A stretch of DNA of 64,000 nt from assembly GCF_005869875.1 (NCBI RefSeq), contig NZ_VAWG01000002.1, positions 62,001 to 126,000 on the forward strand, in the 5' to 3' direction. Below, in pieces: positions 1-8,650 of the stretch. This stretch comes from Paenibacillus pinistramenti (GTDB taxonomy: Bacteria; Bacillota; Bacilli; Paenibacillales; Paenibacillaceae). Under the pieces are notes generated by a model. It was not told where the DNA came from, made no database searches, and worked only from the letters and a program-made list of their open reading frames with translations. Within the stretch, counting starts at the first letter, position 1. Every line of letters begins with the position of its first letter. Made by a program: the position numbers and the translations under genes.

Positions 1-227
1 TCGGCCTGGCTTTCGCGGCGGATATTCTGCCCAAAAGCCTGCTTCCGGCCGCCAATGTCATTGCATCCTTCCATTTTAATTTAGGCAGCATGGTAGGACC
101 GAACATAAGCGGGGCACTGATGGAAAGCGGGATAACGAGTGCGCTGTTCTGGCTGCTCGGTGCCGGTTATCTTCTGTTTGCCTTGTCTGGGATCTTCTTT
201 AAAAGTAACAAACCTGAAACCCCCTAG
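1..227 (+). CDS. MFS transporter, C-terminal fragment (5' end outside window)
   Basis: The first 75 codons visible are open from the window edge to a TAG stop. They encode two hydrophobic segments with the GLAFAAD, GPNISGALME and FWLLGAGYLLFALSG stretches typical of the last two helices of drug/sugar exporters of the major facilitator superfamily. The short polar tail KSNKPETP is a normal cytoplasmic end. Substrate cannot be inferred from this part. The next gene starts about 90 bp later on the same strand with its own ribosome binding site, so the two need not share a transcript. The family call is inference from hydrophobicity and motif style. Confidence 0.6.
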   Translation, partial: GLAFAADILPKSLLPAANVIASFHFNLGSMVGPNISGALMESGITSALFWLLGAGYLLFALSGIFFKSNKPETP

Positions 228-317
228 ATCTCTTCTGCCGCTGGATTTTATAGGCTGTTTCCCCTACACTAAAGGTTAGGGAGTTACGGCTTGCAATAGT
301 CAAAAGGAGAATAGTCC

Positions 318-1049
318 ATGTATAAAGTAACAGACTTGACAAAACGGTTGACTGCAGACGGCAGGACGGTCCTTGACCATATTTCTGCCGAATTTGGGGA
401 AGGGGAAATGATTGGGGTTATAGGTCCAAGCGGTAGCGGAAAAAGCACGCTGCTGCGCTGCCTGGCACTGCGCACGCGCTGGGACAGCGGAGCCTATACC
501 AATCGGGGCGAAAGCCTCATTACAAGCGGCGGCGGAGCTTCCATGAAGAATAAATCGAAGTTTGCCTATTTAGAGCAGAATCCCCAGCTCAATCCAAACA
601 AAACCGCCCACAAGAACGTGTTAATCGGCCAGGCGGGTCAAACGCCGTGGTGGCGCCGGCTGACCGGCTCGGTCCGTTCGGATGATTATATGGGAGCTAT
701 GGACGAGCTTGAACGCTTCGGCCTGCTCGACAAAGCGAAGCTTCCTGCCGGCAAGCTCAGCGGCGGGGAGAAGCAGCGCATAGCGATTTGTATGGCTCTC
801 GTTCACGGAGCCTCCGTGCTTGCGGCAGACGAGCCGGTAGTCGGGCTGGATCCGCATTCTGCAGACCATGTCCTGAGTACCCTCAAACAAGTGTGCCAGG
901 AGCAGAGGAAGACCGTCATTGCGGCCCTTCCGATTGAGCTGGCGGAACGCTGGTGCACCCGCATCTGGGGGATTACGGACGGCAGGCTGAGTCTTGATAT
1001 AACGGGAAGAAGACTGACCAGCGGGGAGGAGAAGTTGATTCAGCAATGA
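318..1049 (+). CDS. ABC transporter ATP-binding protein, PhnC-like, lacking the switch histidine
   Basis: This 243-aa protein is a single ABC nucleotide-binding domain. Walker A is GPSGSGKST (residues 36-44), the Q-loop Gln is about residue 87, the signature LSGGEKQR is at 147-154 and Walker B VLAADE is at 167-172. The layout and the WWRRLTGSV insertion before the signature recall phosphonate-type ATPases such as PhnC. Where those have a switch histidine after the last core strand (V-I-x-x-L-H), this protein reads VIAALP, so the histidine appears replaced by Pro205. RBS AAAGGAGA precedes the ATG. The stop overlaps the start of the following lipoprotein gene (ATGA), which indicates translational coupling. 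No permease gene lies in the visible operon, so a transport role is unproven; a sensory or regulatory ATPase is possible. Confidence 0.8.
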   Translation: MYKVTDLTKRLTADGRTVLDHISAEFGEGEMIGVIGPSGSGKSTLLRCLALRTRWDSGAYTNRGESLITSGGGASMKNKSKFAYLEQNPQLNPNKTAHKNVLIGQAGQTPWWRRLTGSVRSDDYMGAMDELERFGLLDKAKLPAGKLSGGEKQRIAICMALVHGASVLAADEPVVGLDPHSADHVLSTLKQVCQEQRKTVIAALPIELAERWCTRIWGITDGRLSLDITGRRLTSGEEKLIQQ

Positions 1050-2311
1050 AAAGAGTGATGCTGTTGAAAGGCAAATCCAGTCTGGGCATAGTCCTGTTCC
1101 TTCTTACCTCAATGATGCTGAGCGGCTGTAACCTGGACTTCGATCCGAAGGCTTCCATGAAGACGCCCCAGCTCTCATCGGACAATGAATCCTTAAAGAG
1201 CGTTGTCAATCAATATCTGGCCCAGCTTCCGAGCGGCGGATCTCTGATCCGGCCGACCGATGACGGGACGACAAGCCTGATCCGTGTTCTGGATCTCGAT
1301 AACGACGGGAAGAACGAAGCGCTGATCTTCTATGAAACGGCAGATGATCCCGTGCCCATTCATGGGGTTGTCTTCGGCTATCAGGGGGACACCTGGGAGC
1401 CTCAGGCTACAATAGACGGCGAGGGCCAGGTGCTCGAATCTTTGCAGCTCGCCGATTTGACGAATGACGGGAAGATCGATATCATTGCCGGCTATTCCAA
1501 CGGAGAGCAGCAGGTGCAGAAAGGCCTCTCCGTTTATACTTATTCGCATAAGAAGCTGGAGAAGATCATGGTTGAGCTGCCGTACAGCTATTATGTGGTT
1601 AATGACTTGAATGCGGACGGGAAGAATGATCTGTCTGTCGTTTATTTCAAGAAGAATGAATTTTCCAGCATTATGACCTATCAGTTCGATGGAAAAACGT
1701 TCGACGAGCTGGATAAGCTTGATCTCGATTCTAATATCAACGGGTATTACAATATGGTTACCGGAAAAATATCGGCCGCAGGGGAGCAGGGAATCATGCT
1801 GGATGTCTCCTTAAACGCTGCCGGCAATTCGTCCTATACCCTGGTCATTACGATGGAGGCGGGCAAGCTTGTCCAGGTGCTTGGCCAGGATCAAACCTAC
1901 AAGGATGACCGTATTCCAAGCGCGGACGTTAACGGCGACGGCATTCTTGAATACGGGCTCCTGCAGAAGCCTGCCGGCTGGGATGGCGTTGCGCTGGAGG
2001 ATATCCCCTGGCTCTATACCTACTATCATGTCGGCGACGCCGATAAACCGGTTTGGGAAGAGTTTCTCGGCCTGTCGATTCCAACCGACTTGATCGGCAA
2101 AGTAACGATTGATACCAAATCCGTGAAGGATCAATATATCAAATTCGTGAGAACGGACAACGGCCATACCGTGCTGGAAGTCAAATATTTTACCTTGTCC
2201 CAGTGGGACCGGCGGAATCAGGACTGGAAGCTGCTGCAGCGTACCAGCGACCGCGTAATCGGGTACCGGGGCACAAACACAGGCTCCAAGAACGGGTTGG
2301 GCGAACAATAG
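1046..2311 (+). CDS. Lipoprotein with FG-GAP/VCBS-like Asp-rich repeats
   Basis: A 421-aa exported lipoprotein. A basic N-terminus and hydrophobic stretch end in a clear lipobox, MLSGC, so Cys28 would be lipidated and the protein anchored on the outer face of the membrane. At least four repeats carry calcium-loop-like Asp motifs: DLDNDGKNEALIF, DLTNDGKIDIIAG, DLNADGKNDLSVV and DVNGDGILEYGLL. This is the pattern of FG-GAP/VCBS beta-propeller blades. The start codon overlaps the ABC ATPase stop and the response regulator follows 28 bp later, so all are probably one operon. The context suggests an extracytoplasmic sensing or accessory role for the two-component system. No enzyme motif was recognised. 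Confidence 0.75.
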   Translation: MKRVMLLKGKSSLGIVLFLLTSMMLSGCNLDFDPKASMKTPQLSSDNESLKSVVNQYLAQLPSGGSLIRPTDDGTTSLIRVLDLDNDGKNEALIFYETADDPVPIHGVVFGYQGDTWEPQATIDGEGQVLESLQLADLTNDGKIDIIAGYSNGEQQVQKGLSVYTYSHKKLEKIMVELPYSYYVVNDLNADGKNDLSVVYFKKNEFSSIMTYQFDGKTFDELDKLDLDSNINGYYNMVTGKISAAGEQGIMLDVSLNAAGNSSYTLVITMEAGKLVQVLGQDQTYKDDRIPSADVNGDGILEYGLLQKPAGWDGVALEDIPWLYTYYHVGDADKPVWEEFLGLSIPTDLIGKVTIDTKSVKDQYIKFVRTDNGHTVLEVKYFTLSQWDRRNQDWKLLQRTSDRVIGYRGTNTGSKNGLGEQ

Positions 2312-2339
2312 AAGTGCTGGAAAGGAAGGGTAATGAGCT

Positions 2340-3038
2340 GTGAGCAAAGTTTTGATATTGGAAGATGAGGAATCGATCCGCAGCTTTATTGTGATCAATC
2401 TGAAGCGGAACGGTTTTGAGGTAGTGGAAGCGGCTGACGGGCATGAGGCGCTGAATAAGCTCACCACCATACCGGACATTGATATCGCTCTGCTGGATGT
2501 AATGGTGCCAGGCATTGACGGTTTTGAAGTGTGCCGCCGGGTAAGGGAGACTAACGAGCGGATCGGGATTATTTTTCTGACGGCAAAAGTCCAGGAGCAG
2601 GACAAGGTCTATGCCTTGTCTGTCGGCGCGGATGATCATGTCAGCAAGCCGTTCAGCCCAACGGAGCTGATCGCCCGTATTCATTCCCTGCTGCGGCGGG
2701 TCAACGTTTACCGGGAGAGCAGTGCGAAGGTGTCGTTCACATCCGGGCCTTTCTCCCTGGATCTTATTTCGAAGCAGTTTAAGAAGGACGGCCAGCTCGT
2801 TGAGCTTACGCCGACTGAATTTTCACTGATCCAGTATTTCCTTGAGCAGGAGAATACCCCTCTGAGCCGGGATGTCCTGCTGGATCACGTCTGGGGCAAG
2901 GATTATATGGGCGATCCCAAAATTGTGGACGTCAACATCCGCAGACTGCGGCAGAAAATCGAAAACAACCCGTCGGAGCCTGAATATCTGCAGACGGTAT
3001 GGGGACACGGCTACAAATGGAAAGGCGATATTAAATGA
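2340..3038 (+). CDS. OmpR/PhoB-family response regulator
   Basis: A 232-aa two-domain regulator. The receiver domain (about 1-115) has the acidic pair EDE at 8-10, phospho-acceptor Asp53 (LLDVMVPG), Thr81 (FLTAK) and Lys103 (VSKPF). The C-terminal half is a winged helix of the OmpR type with LTPTEFSLIQYFLEQ and DVNIRRLRQKIE, ending in the typical TVWGHGYKW. The start is GTG at 2340, chosen because a good purine-rich RBS (AAAGGAAGGG) lies about 8 nt upstream. Its stop overlaps the ATG of the histidine kinase gene by ATGA, so the two form a cognate pair. Target genes cannot be read from the sequence. Confidence 0.93.
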   Translation: MSKVLILEDEESIRSFIVINLKRNGFEVVEAADGHEALNKLTTIPDIDIALLDVMVPGIDGFEVCRRVRETNERIGIIFLTAKVQEQDKVYALSVGADDHVSKPFSPTELIARIHSLLRRVNVYRESSAKVSFTSGPFSLDLISKQFKKDGQLVELTPTEFSLIQYFLEQENTPLSRDVLLDHVWGKDYMGDPKIVDVNIRRLRQKIENNPSEPEYLQTVWGHGYKWKGDIK

Positions 3039-4441
3039 TCAAGAAGGGCATTGGCCGCCAGATCGTCATGCACTATTTCATCGTAGTGTTTGTTACGCTG
3101 CTGCTCGTTGAAGTCATCTTCATGTTTGCGATCCGTTCTTATTACTACAACAGCATAAGCACTCATTTGGAGAATTACGCGGCTTGGGCTTCGGATTATT
3201 TCCAGAAGTATGTCAAGCAGAATGAAGATGACGAGCTCAGCTATCTGCCGGATATGATCCAGACCTTTAAGCTTGTGAATACCGAGGTTGAGATCGTCAA
3301 CGGCGACGGTGTGGTACTGACCAACAGCACGGACTTTCAGGTTGATAAGCCGGTACAGACAAGCGATGTGCTGCAGGCTAAAGCCGGTAATATAAGCAAA
3401 TGGATCGGCAGGCAGCCGGGGACAGGAGAACTCGTCATGGCTGTCTCCAGCCCGCTGAAGGTAAACGGGACGAACAAGTTTATTATCCGCTACGTCACAT
3501 CCCTTGAGCTTGTGAATGAGAGGCTGATGAACATTACGCTGCTGTCGATCGTCGTGGGCGTTATCGTTCTGGCTGTTGTCCTGCTGTTCAGCATGGGCCT
3601 GGCCAATTCGATTGTGAAGCCGATCAACAATATTCAGGCGGTTTCGTCCCAAATGGCGAAAGGCGATTTCGATGTCAGGGTCAAGGGCGACTATGCCTAT
3701 GAGCTCGGTGAGCTGGCCGCCACCCTGAACTTTATGGCACAGGAGATTGTGCGCAGCAATCAGATCAAAGATGATTTTATATCTTCGATCTCGCATGAAT
3801 TGAGGACGCCGCTTACCGGCATCAAGGGCTGGAGCGAAACGCTCACCATGGGCGGATTCGACCGCGAGGAGACGGAGATCGGCATGAAGATTATTTCGAA
3901 AGAAACCGACCGCCTCATCGGTCTGGTGGAAGAAATGCTGGATTTCGGCAAGCTTCAGCAGAATGAGATGAAGCTTGTGATCGGGAGTGTTAACATCGTA
4001 GAGCTGCTTCAGGAGATCATGCTCAACGTGTGGGCGAAGGCAGAGCTGAAGCAGATCCAGCTGAAGCTGGAGGGCGAGATCAGCGAGCCGGTAGTCGTGT
4101 CGGGAGATGCCAACCGGCTGAAGCAGGTATTCCTGAATATTGCCGATAATGCCATCAAATTCTCGCATGAAAATTCGACCATCTACCTGATCGTCGCCAA
4201 GTCGGCGGAAATGGCCTTTATCAGCGTGAAGGATACAGGCATCGGGATCAGTGAGGAGAACCTTCGCCGGGTCAAAGACCGATTCTTCCAGGTCAATCAT
4301 CAGGGCGGGGGAACCGGACTCGGGCTTGCGATTACTCAGCAGCTGGTTGAGCTTCATAAAGGGGAGCTTAAGATGGAAAGTGAGCTGGGCGCCGGGACGA
4401 CGGTTCATGTATCGCTTCCTTTAATGAAATCTGAAGATTAG
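3035..4441 (+). CDS. Membrane sensor histidine kinase (HAMP-HisKA-HATPase)
   Basis: A 468-aa membrane kinase. One transmembrane helix (about 11-33) and a second (about 167-190) flank an extracytoplasmic segment of roughly 130 residues with no recognised fold. A HAMP linker follows, then the H-box SISHELRTPLTG with phospho-acceptor His254. The HATPase domain has the N-box NIADNAIKFS (Asn372), DTGIGIS and GGGTGLGLAI. It is translationally coupled to the upstream response regulator. The operon order ATPase, lipoprotein, regulator, kinase suggests that the lipoprotein or ATPase feeds the sensor domain. That is inference; the ligand is unknown. Confidence 0.92.
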   Translation: MIKKGIGRQIVMHYFIVVFVTLLLVEVIFMFAIRSYYYNSISTHLENYAAWASDYFQKYVKQNEDDELSYLPDMIQTFKLVNTEVEIVNGDGVVLTNSTDFQVDKPVQTSDVLQAKAGNISKWIGRQPGTGELVMAVSSPLKVNGTNKFIIRYVTSLELVNERLMNITLLSIVVGVIVLAVVLLFSMGLANSIVKPINNIQAVSSQMAKGDFDVRVKGDYAYELGELAATLNFMAQEIVRSNQIKDDFISSISHELRTPLTGIKGWSETLTMGGFDREETEIGMKIISKETDRLIGLVEEMLDFGKLQQNEMKLVIGSVNIVELLQEIMLNVWAKAELKQIQLKLEGEISEPVVVSGDANRLKQVFLNIADNAIKFSHENSTIYLIVAKSAEMAFISVKDTGIGISEENLRRVKDRFFQVNHQGGGTGLGLAITQQLVELHKGELKMESELGAGTTVHVSLPLMKSED

Positions 4442-4459
4442 AAGGGGAGAGGGCCAGGT

Positions 4460-4984
4460 ATGTCAGCAATAGAGCATGTCGAGCTAACGACAGCCTCTGG
4501 ACAAAGCTTTCAGCTGGCCGAAGCCGTGCCTGCTGAGGCTGAAGTCGTCCGCCAGCTGCTGGTAGAAGCAGCGGAGTGGATGCAGCGCAGCGGCATCGAC
4601 CAGTGGAAGCCGGAGTTTTTCAGCCTCCAGGCGGTTCAGGCTTACTTTAATCACCGCAGGATCTTCGTCGCCTATGACAGAGGGACGCCTGCCGGAATGT
4701 TCACCCTGCAGAATTCCGATCCGGGGTACTGGAAAGAGAACGACGATCCCGATTACTATTATCTGCATCGTCTGACGGTGAGTGTTCCTTACCGCAGCTG
4801 CGGGCTAGGGAAAGCGATGCTGGAGTGGGCAGTGGAGAAAGCCGGCCGTGACCGCAAAAAGGGGCTGCGATTGGACTGCAGAAGGATCAGCGGCAAGCTG
4901 AACAGCTTTTACCAGAATCAAGGCTTCAGGTTTAAGGGCATTTCCGAACAGGCGGATCACCTGGCGAATTTGTATGAGCGATAA
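4460..4984 (+). CDS. GNAT-family N-acetyltransferase
   Basis: A 174-aa acetyltransferase of the GNAT superfamily. The C-terminal half has the acetyl-CoA binding motif RLTVSVPYRSCGLGKAMLEWA (R/Q-x-x-G-x-G/A type, though here S-C-G-L-G), followed by LRLDCRRISGKLNSFYQNQGFRFKG, typical of motif B. The N-terminal part (EAAEWMQRSGIDQW) resembles the small-molecule or amino-acid acetyltransferases common in Bacillales. The gene lies 18 bp after the kinase gene with an AAGGGGAGAGG RBS, so it probably belongs to the same operon and is its last gene; a strong terminator follows. Substrate is unknown. Confidence 0.85.
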   Translation: MSAIEHVELTTASGQSFQLAEAVPAEAEVVRQLLVEAAEWMQRSGIDQWKPEFFSLQAVQAYFNHRRIFVAYDRGTPAGMFTLQNSDPGYWKENDDPDYYYLHRLTVSVPYRSCGLGKAMLEWAVEKAGRDRKKGLRLDCRRISGKLNSFYQNQGFRFKGISEQADHLANLYER

Positions 4985-5024
4985 ATTGAATCATAGCCAT
5001 ATCCGCGCTTTCGCGGCAACATGA

Positions 5025-5051
5025 AAAAAGCAGCCTTGACGGCTGCTTTTT
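5025..5051. terminator. Bidirectional intrinsic terminator between GNAT gene and glgC
   Basis: A perfect 11-bp stem, AAAAAGCAGCC / GGCTGCTTTTT, encloses a 5-nt loop. A-tract and T-tract flanks serve both the + operon (318-4984) and the convergent glgC gene. Confidence 0.9.
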
Positions 5052-5098
5052 GTGTTAGAATACATTTATTAACAAGCTATCTATTAACAAGACAGCTA

Positions 5099-6319
5099 TT
5101 AAGAGGACATGCCCCCGGCGCGAAGAGGAGCGGTATTATCATAAACGTCCTTAAGCATGCGTGCCGGCTGATTGCGGCCTGCTGGTCTGGCTGCTACCGT
5201 CTCGCCAGGACCGATCACCAAGACTTGATCCTCAGTGCCCTTGATGACGGCACCATCCTTGATGACAGCTCCTTCTCCGATGATGGCACATTCAATCAGA
5301 ACATTCCGGCCGATTTTGGCATTGGGCATGACAACGCTGTTTTTGATTTTTGCAAAACGGCCCACGGTCGTACCGCCGAAGATAACAGAGCGTTCCGCAT
5401 AACCTTCCATAGCGCAGTTATCATGGATCATTGAGCTCTTGGCAGGGAGGGGGCTTGTTTTGGCAGCAAGAATGGCTGCACCGCTCTCATTGGTATACAT
5501 CGGCCATGCTTCTTTATGAAGCTTCCACTCATTGTCTTCACACAGCAGATCCATGTGGGCTTCCCACAAGCTTCCCACGGTACCAACGTCTCTCCAGTAG
5601 CCTCTAAACGGGAATGCTTGAAGGAACTCTTCGCCCGCCAGCATTTTTGGAATGACATCCTTACCGAAGTCATGAGACGACGTATCGTTTGCTGCGTCCT
5701 CGATCAAATGCTGCTTTAAATAACTCCACTTGAACAAGTAAATACCCATCGAAGCGAGGTTGCTCTGAGGCTGTGCCGGCTTCTCGGCAAATTCCGTAAT
5801 CCGATATTGATCATCTGTTACCATTACACCGAAACGGTGGGCTTCATCCCAAGGGACAGGCATAACGGAAATGGTAGCAGGGGCGCCTGATTTAACATGC
5901 TCTTCAAGCATTTCGCGATAATCCATATGATAAATATGGTCGCCGGACAGAATCAGGACATGCTCAGGGTCCTGGCTGTCAATGTACTCCATATTTTTAT
6001 AAATGGCATCAGCAGTTCCTAAATATTCATCAGACCCGGTCTCATAAGAAGGCAGTAAGGAAATGCCGCCGTTCTCTGTCCTGCCAAGGCCCCAGGCCGT
6101 ACCGTCACCAATATGATTGTGCAGGGAATCCGCCTCATATTGCGTTAATACGCCGATTGTATCAATTCCGGAATTGACGCAGTTGCTGAGAGGAAAATCG
6201 ATTATACGATATCGGCTGCCGAAGGGCACCGCCGGTTTTGCTTGACTTGACGTAAGCGGAGACAGTCTGCGGCCTTCTCCCCCCGCCAGCAGCATGGCAA
6301 TGCATTGTTTATTACTCAT
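5099..6319 (-). CDS. glgC: Glucose-1-phosphate adenylyltransferase (ADP-glucose pyrophosphorylase)
   Basis: This enzyme makes ADP-glucose from ATP and glucose-1-phosphate, the committed step of glycogen synthesis. The 406-aa length is normal for GlgC. The nucleotidyltransferase signature [15 protein letters not shown] lies at the N-terminus, followed by [24 protein letters not shown], the [11 protein letters not shown] loop, [11 protein letters not shown] and ITEFAEKP. The C-terminal third is a left-handed beta-helix of hexapeptide type ([34 protein letters not shown]). The start is supported by a GGGAGGG RBS. It is divergent from glgB-glgA across about 170 bp, so the three pathway genes may share a control region. 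No glgD or glgP is adjacent, unlike the glgBCDAP order of Bacillus subtilis. Confidence 0.96.
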   Translation of the reverse strand: MSNKQCIAMLLAGGEGRRLSPLTSSQAKPAVPFGSRYRIIDFPLSNCVNSGIDTIGVLTQYEADSLHNHIGDGTAWGLGRTENGGISLLPSYETGSDEYLGTADAIYKNMEYIDSQDPEHVLILSGDHIYHMDYREMLEEHVKSGAPATISVMPVPWDEAHRFGVMVTDDQYRITEFAEKPAQPQSNLASMGIYLFKWSYLKQHLIEDAANDTSSHDFGKDVIPKMLAGEEFLQAFPFRGYWRDVGTVGSLWEAHMDLLCEDNEWKLHKEAWPMYTNESGAAILAAKTSPLPAKSSMIHDNCAMEGYAERSVIFGGTTVGRFAKIKNSVVMPNAKIGRNVLIECAIIGEGAVIKDGAVIKGTEDQVLVIGPGETVAARPAGRNQPARMLKDVYDNTAPLRAGGMSS

Positions 6320-6490
6320 GTCGTTTCCCTCCCGAATTTGTTTGGATCAGTGTAGTACATAAATAAACGAGAAATACTGATGTTGAAACCATTTTACTTT
6401 GAGAGAAAATGAAAAATTACAAGATTATCATTTCTTTTTCGTTATCCTTTTCAATATTTTTAAATAAGGGTAATAAAGTAAATATATTAA

Positions 6491-8554
6491 GTGAATATGA
6501 AGATGGGATGTGATGACTTGTCGGACATGGCCGCAGATAACCACGCAGTAACGATTTCACCACATGATATTTATTTGTTCCGTGAAGGAACTTTATATCG
6601 CAGCTATCGTTCGCTCGGAGCTCATCTGACCGTTGAGGACGGGGTGAGCGGTGTTCGCTTTACCGTCTGGGCACCACATGCCCGCCATGTCGGGATTGCT
6701 TCAGATTGGAACGGTTGGAGGGGAGAGAACGACTCTTTATATAAGATACCCGAATCGGGCTTTTGGACTCGTTTTTTTCCAGGAATCGGCCAAGGAACTT
6801 TTTACAAATACGAAATTACAGGACCGGACGGAAGCGTCTATCTCAAAGCCGATCCGTACGCTTTTCACGCTGAGGTAAGACCGAATACGGCCTCAGTCGT
6901 TGCTTCGATCGAAGGGTATAAATGGGGCGACGGGGCGTGGCGGCGGAAGAACCGGATTCCTTACCGCAAGCCGCTCCATATTTACGAAATTCACTTCGGA
7001 ACCTGGCGGCAGAAGGAAGGCGGAGACTTTTATACATACCGGGAAATGGCGGAAATTCTAATTCCTTATGTCAAGGAGATGGGGTATACCCATATCGAAA
7101 TCATGCCGCTGACAGAGCACCCTTATGACTTGTCCTGGGGATACCAGGCGACCGGTTACTTTGCGCCGACAAGCCGGTATGGCAAGCCTGAGGATCTGAT
7201 GTACTTTGTGGATCAGTGCCACCAGAACAATATCGGGGTGCTCCTGGACTGGGTCCCGGGCCATTTTGCCAGAGATGACCACGGACTCCGGCTGTTCGAC
7301 GGAACGCCGCTGTTTGAATACAGTGACCCGCTCAAGGCGGATAAACCGGGATGGGGGACGCTCAGCTTCGACTTCGGCAAGGGGGAAGTAAAGTCTTTCC
7401 TGATCTCCAATGCGCTGTATTGGCTGGATAAGTACCATTTTGACGGCTTGAGGGTGGATGCTGTAACGAGTATGCTTAAGCTGGATTTTGAAAAAGGCTA
7501 CGGTCAATACCGGCTGAACGAATTCGGCGGCACCGATAATCTGGAGGCCATCCAGTTCCTTAAAGAGCTGAATCAAACTGTTGCCGAGTATTACCCGCAC
7601 GCCCTGATGATGGCTGAGGAGTCAAGTGCGTGGCCGATGGTAACGGGAAGGGTAGAGGAGGGCGGACTCGGCTTTAATTACAAGTGGAACATGGGCTGGA
7701 TGAACGATACGCTGGCTTATGTAGAAACGCCGTTCTGGGATCGGCCTTCCAAGCATAATCTGCTGACATTCCCGATTGTGTACGCCTACTCGGAAAATTA
7801 CACCTTGCCCTTGTCCCATGACGAGGTCGTTCACGGCAAGAAGTCGCTGCTGGACAAAATGCCTGGCAGCTATGAAGAGAAGTTTGCCGGCCTTCGCGTT
7901 CTGCTTGCTTACCAGCTGACTTCCCCGGGCAAGAAGCTTCTCTTTATGGGCGGAGAATTCGGTCAGTTTATCGAATGGAAAGATCAGGACCAGCTGGACT
8001 GGTTCCTGCTGGACTATGATTCGCACCGGCATATGCTGGAGTATACGAAGCTGCTGAATCATTTTTACCTGCAGGAGAATGCGCTTTGGGAGCACGACCA
8101 CGGGATGGACGGCTACCAGTGGCTGACGCCTCATGACGCCGGGCAGAGCGTAATTGCTTTCATGCGGATCGGGAAGAAGAGCAGTGATACGCTGCTGATC
8201 GTCATTAACTTCCAGCCGGTGTACCGCGACCGCTACCGGATTGGTGTTCCTAAGGCAGGGCTGTATACGGAGGTATTCAGCAGTGAGAGCAGTGTATTTG
8301 GAGGAGCAGGCTCGCCGAATCAGCTGCCGCTTGAAGCGGAGAAGATGGAGTGGCACGATCAGACGCACAGTATAGAGCTGAAGCTGCCGCCTTTGAGTGT
8401 CTCGATATGGAAAAGATCGCCTTCAGCTCGTTTGGCAAGCAAACCGGAGACTGAACGCAAACCGCGCAGCAGACAAACCGGCAATTCAAGTAACACAAGC
8501 AAAACAAACATCACAAAAGAATCAAGTAATTTAAGCGACAGCAACTCGATTTAA
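6491..8554 (+). CDS. glgB: 1,4-alpha-glucan branching enzyme
   Basis: GlgB transfers alpha-1,4 glucan segments to alpha-1,6 positions during glycogen synthesis. The protein has an N-terminal CBM48-type domain (GVRFTVWAPHARHVGIASDWNGW), the GH13 barrel, and catalytic motifs GLRVDAVTSML (nucleophile Asp about 323), MMAEESSAWP (acid/base Glu) and LSHDEVVHGK (third acidic residue). It is about 687 aa with GTG 6491; ATG at 6497 or 6503 and TTG at 6518 are plausible alternative starts because no strong RBS precedes the GTG. The last ~45 residues are a low-complexity Ser/Lys/Asn tail not expected of GlgB. They end in a 20-bp tandem duplication that supplies the stop. glgA follows 96 bp downstream. 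Confidence 0.95.
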   Translation: MNMKMGCDDLSDMAADNHAVTISPHDIYLFREGTLYRSYRSLGAHLTVEDGVSGVRFTVWAPHARHVGIASDWNGWRGENDSLYKIPESGFWTRFFPGIGQGTFYKYEITGPDGSVYLKADPYAFHAEVRPNTASVVASIEGYKWGDGAWRRKNRIPYRKPLHIYEIHFGTWRQKEGGDFYTYREMAEILIPYVKEMGYTHIEIMPLTEHPYDLSWGYQATGYFAPTSRYGKPEDLMYFVDQCHQNNIGVLLDWVPGHFARDDHGLRLFDGTPLFEYSDPLKADKPGWGTLSFDFGKGEVKSFLISNALYWLDKYHFDGLRVDAVTSMLKLDFEKGYGQYRLNEFGGTDNLEAIQFLKELNQTVAEYYPHALMMAEESSAWPMVTGRVEEGGLGFNYKWNMGWMNDTLAYVETPFWDRPSKHNLLTFPIVYAYSENYTLPLSHDEVVHGKKSLLDKMPGSYEEKFAGLRVLLAYQLTSPGKKLLFMGGEFGQFIEWKDQDQLDWFLLDYDSHRHMLEYTKLLNHFYLQENALWEHDHGMDGYQWLTPHDAGQSVIAFMRIGKKSSDTLLIVINFQPVYRDRYRIGVPKAGLYTEVFSSESSVFGGAGSPNQLPLEAEKMEWHDQTHSIELKLPPLSVSIWKRSPSARLASKPETERKPRSRQTGNSSNTSKTNITKESSNLSDSNSI

Positions 8555-8568
8555 GCGACAGCAACCCA
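8529..8568 (+). repeat. 20-bp tandem duplication at the 3' end of glgB
   Basis: Two copies of ATTTAAGCGACAGCAAC start at 8529 and 8549, a period of 20 bp. The period is not a multiple of three: the first copy is read N-L-S-D-S-N, while the second is read in another frame and provides the TAA stop of glgB. Confidence 0.85.
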
Positions 8569-8650
8569 AGAGAAACAGCACCACCCATTGAATAGGAGAT
8601 CCAGTAAATCCGGCAGTTCTGCCGGAAAATCTTTCAAAGGAGAGACGGTC

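Noticed and set aside
3011..4408. Long 465-codon open frame on the minus strand opposite the histidine kinase
   Set aside because: The + strand frame encodes a full kinase with all motifs; the antisense product has no domain and low plausibility.
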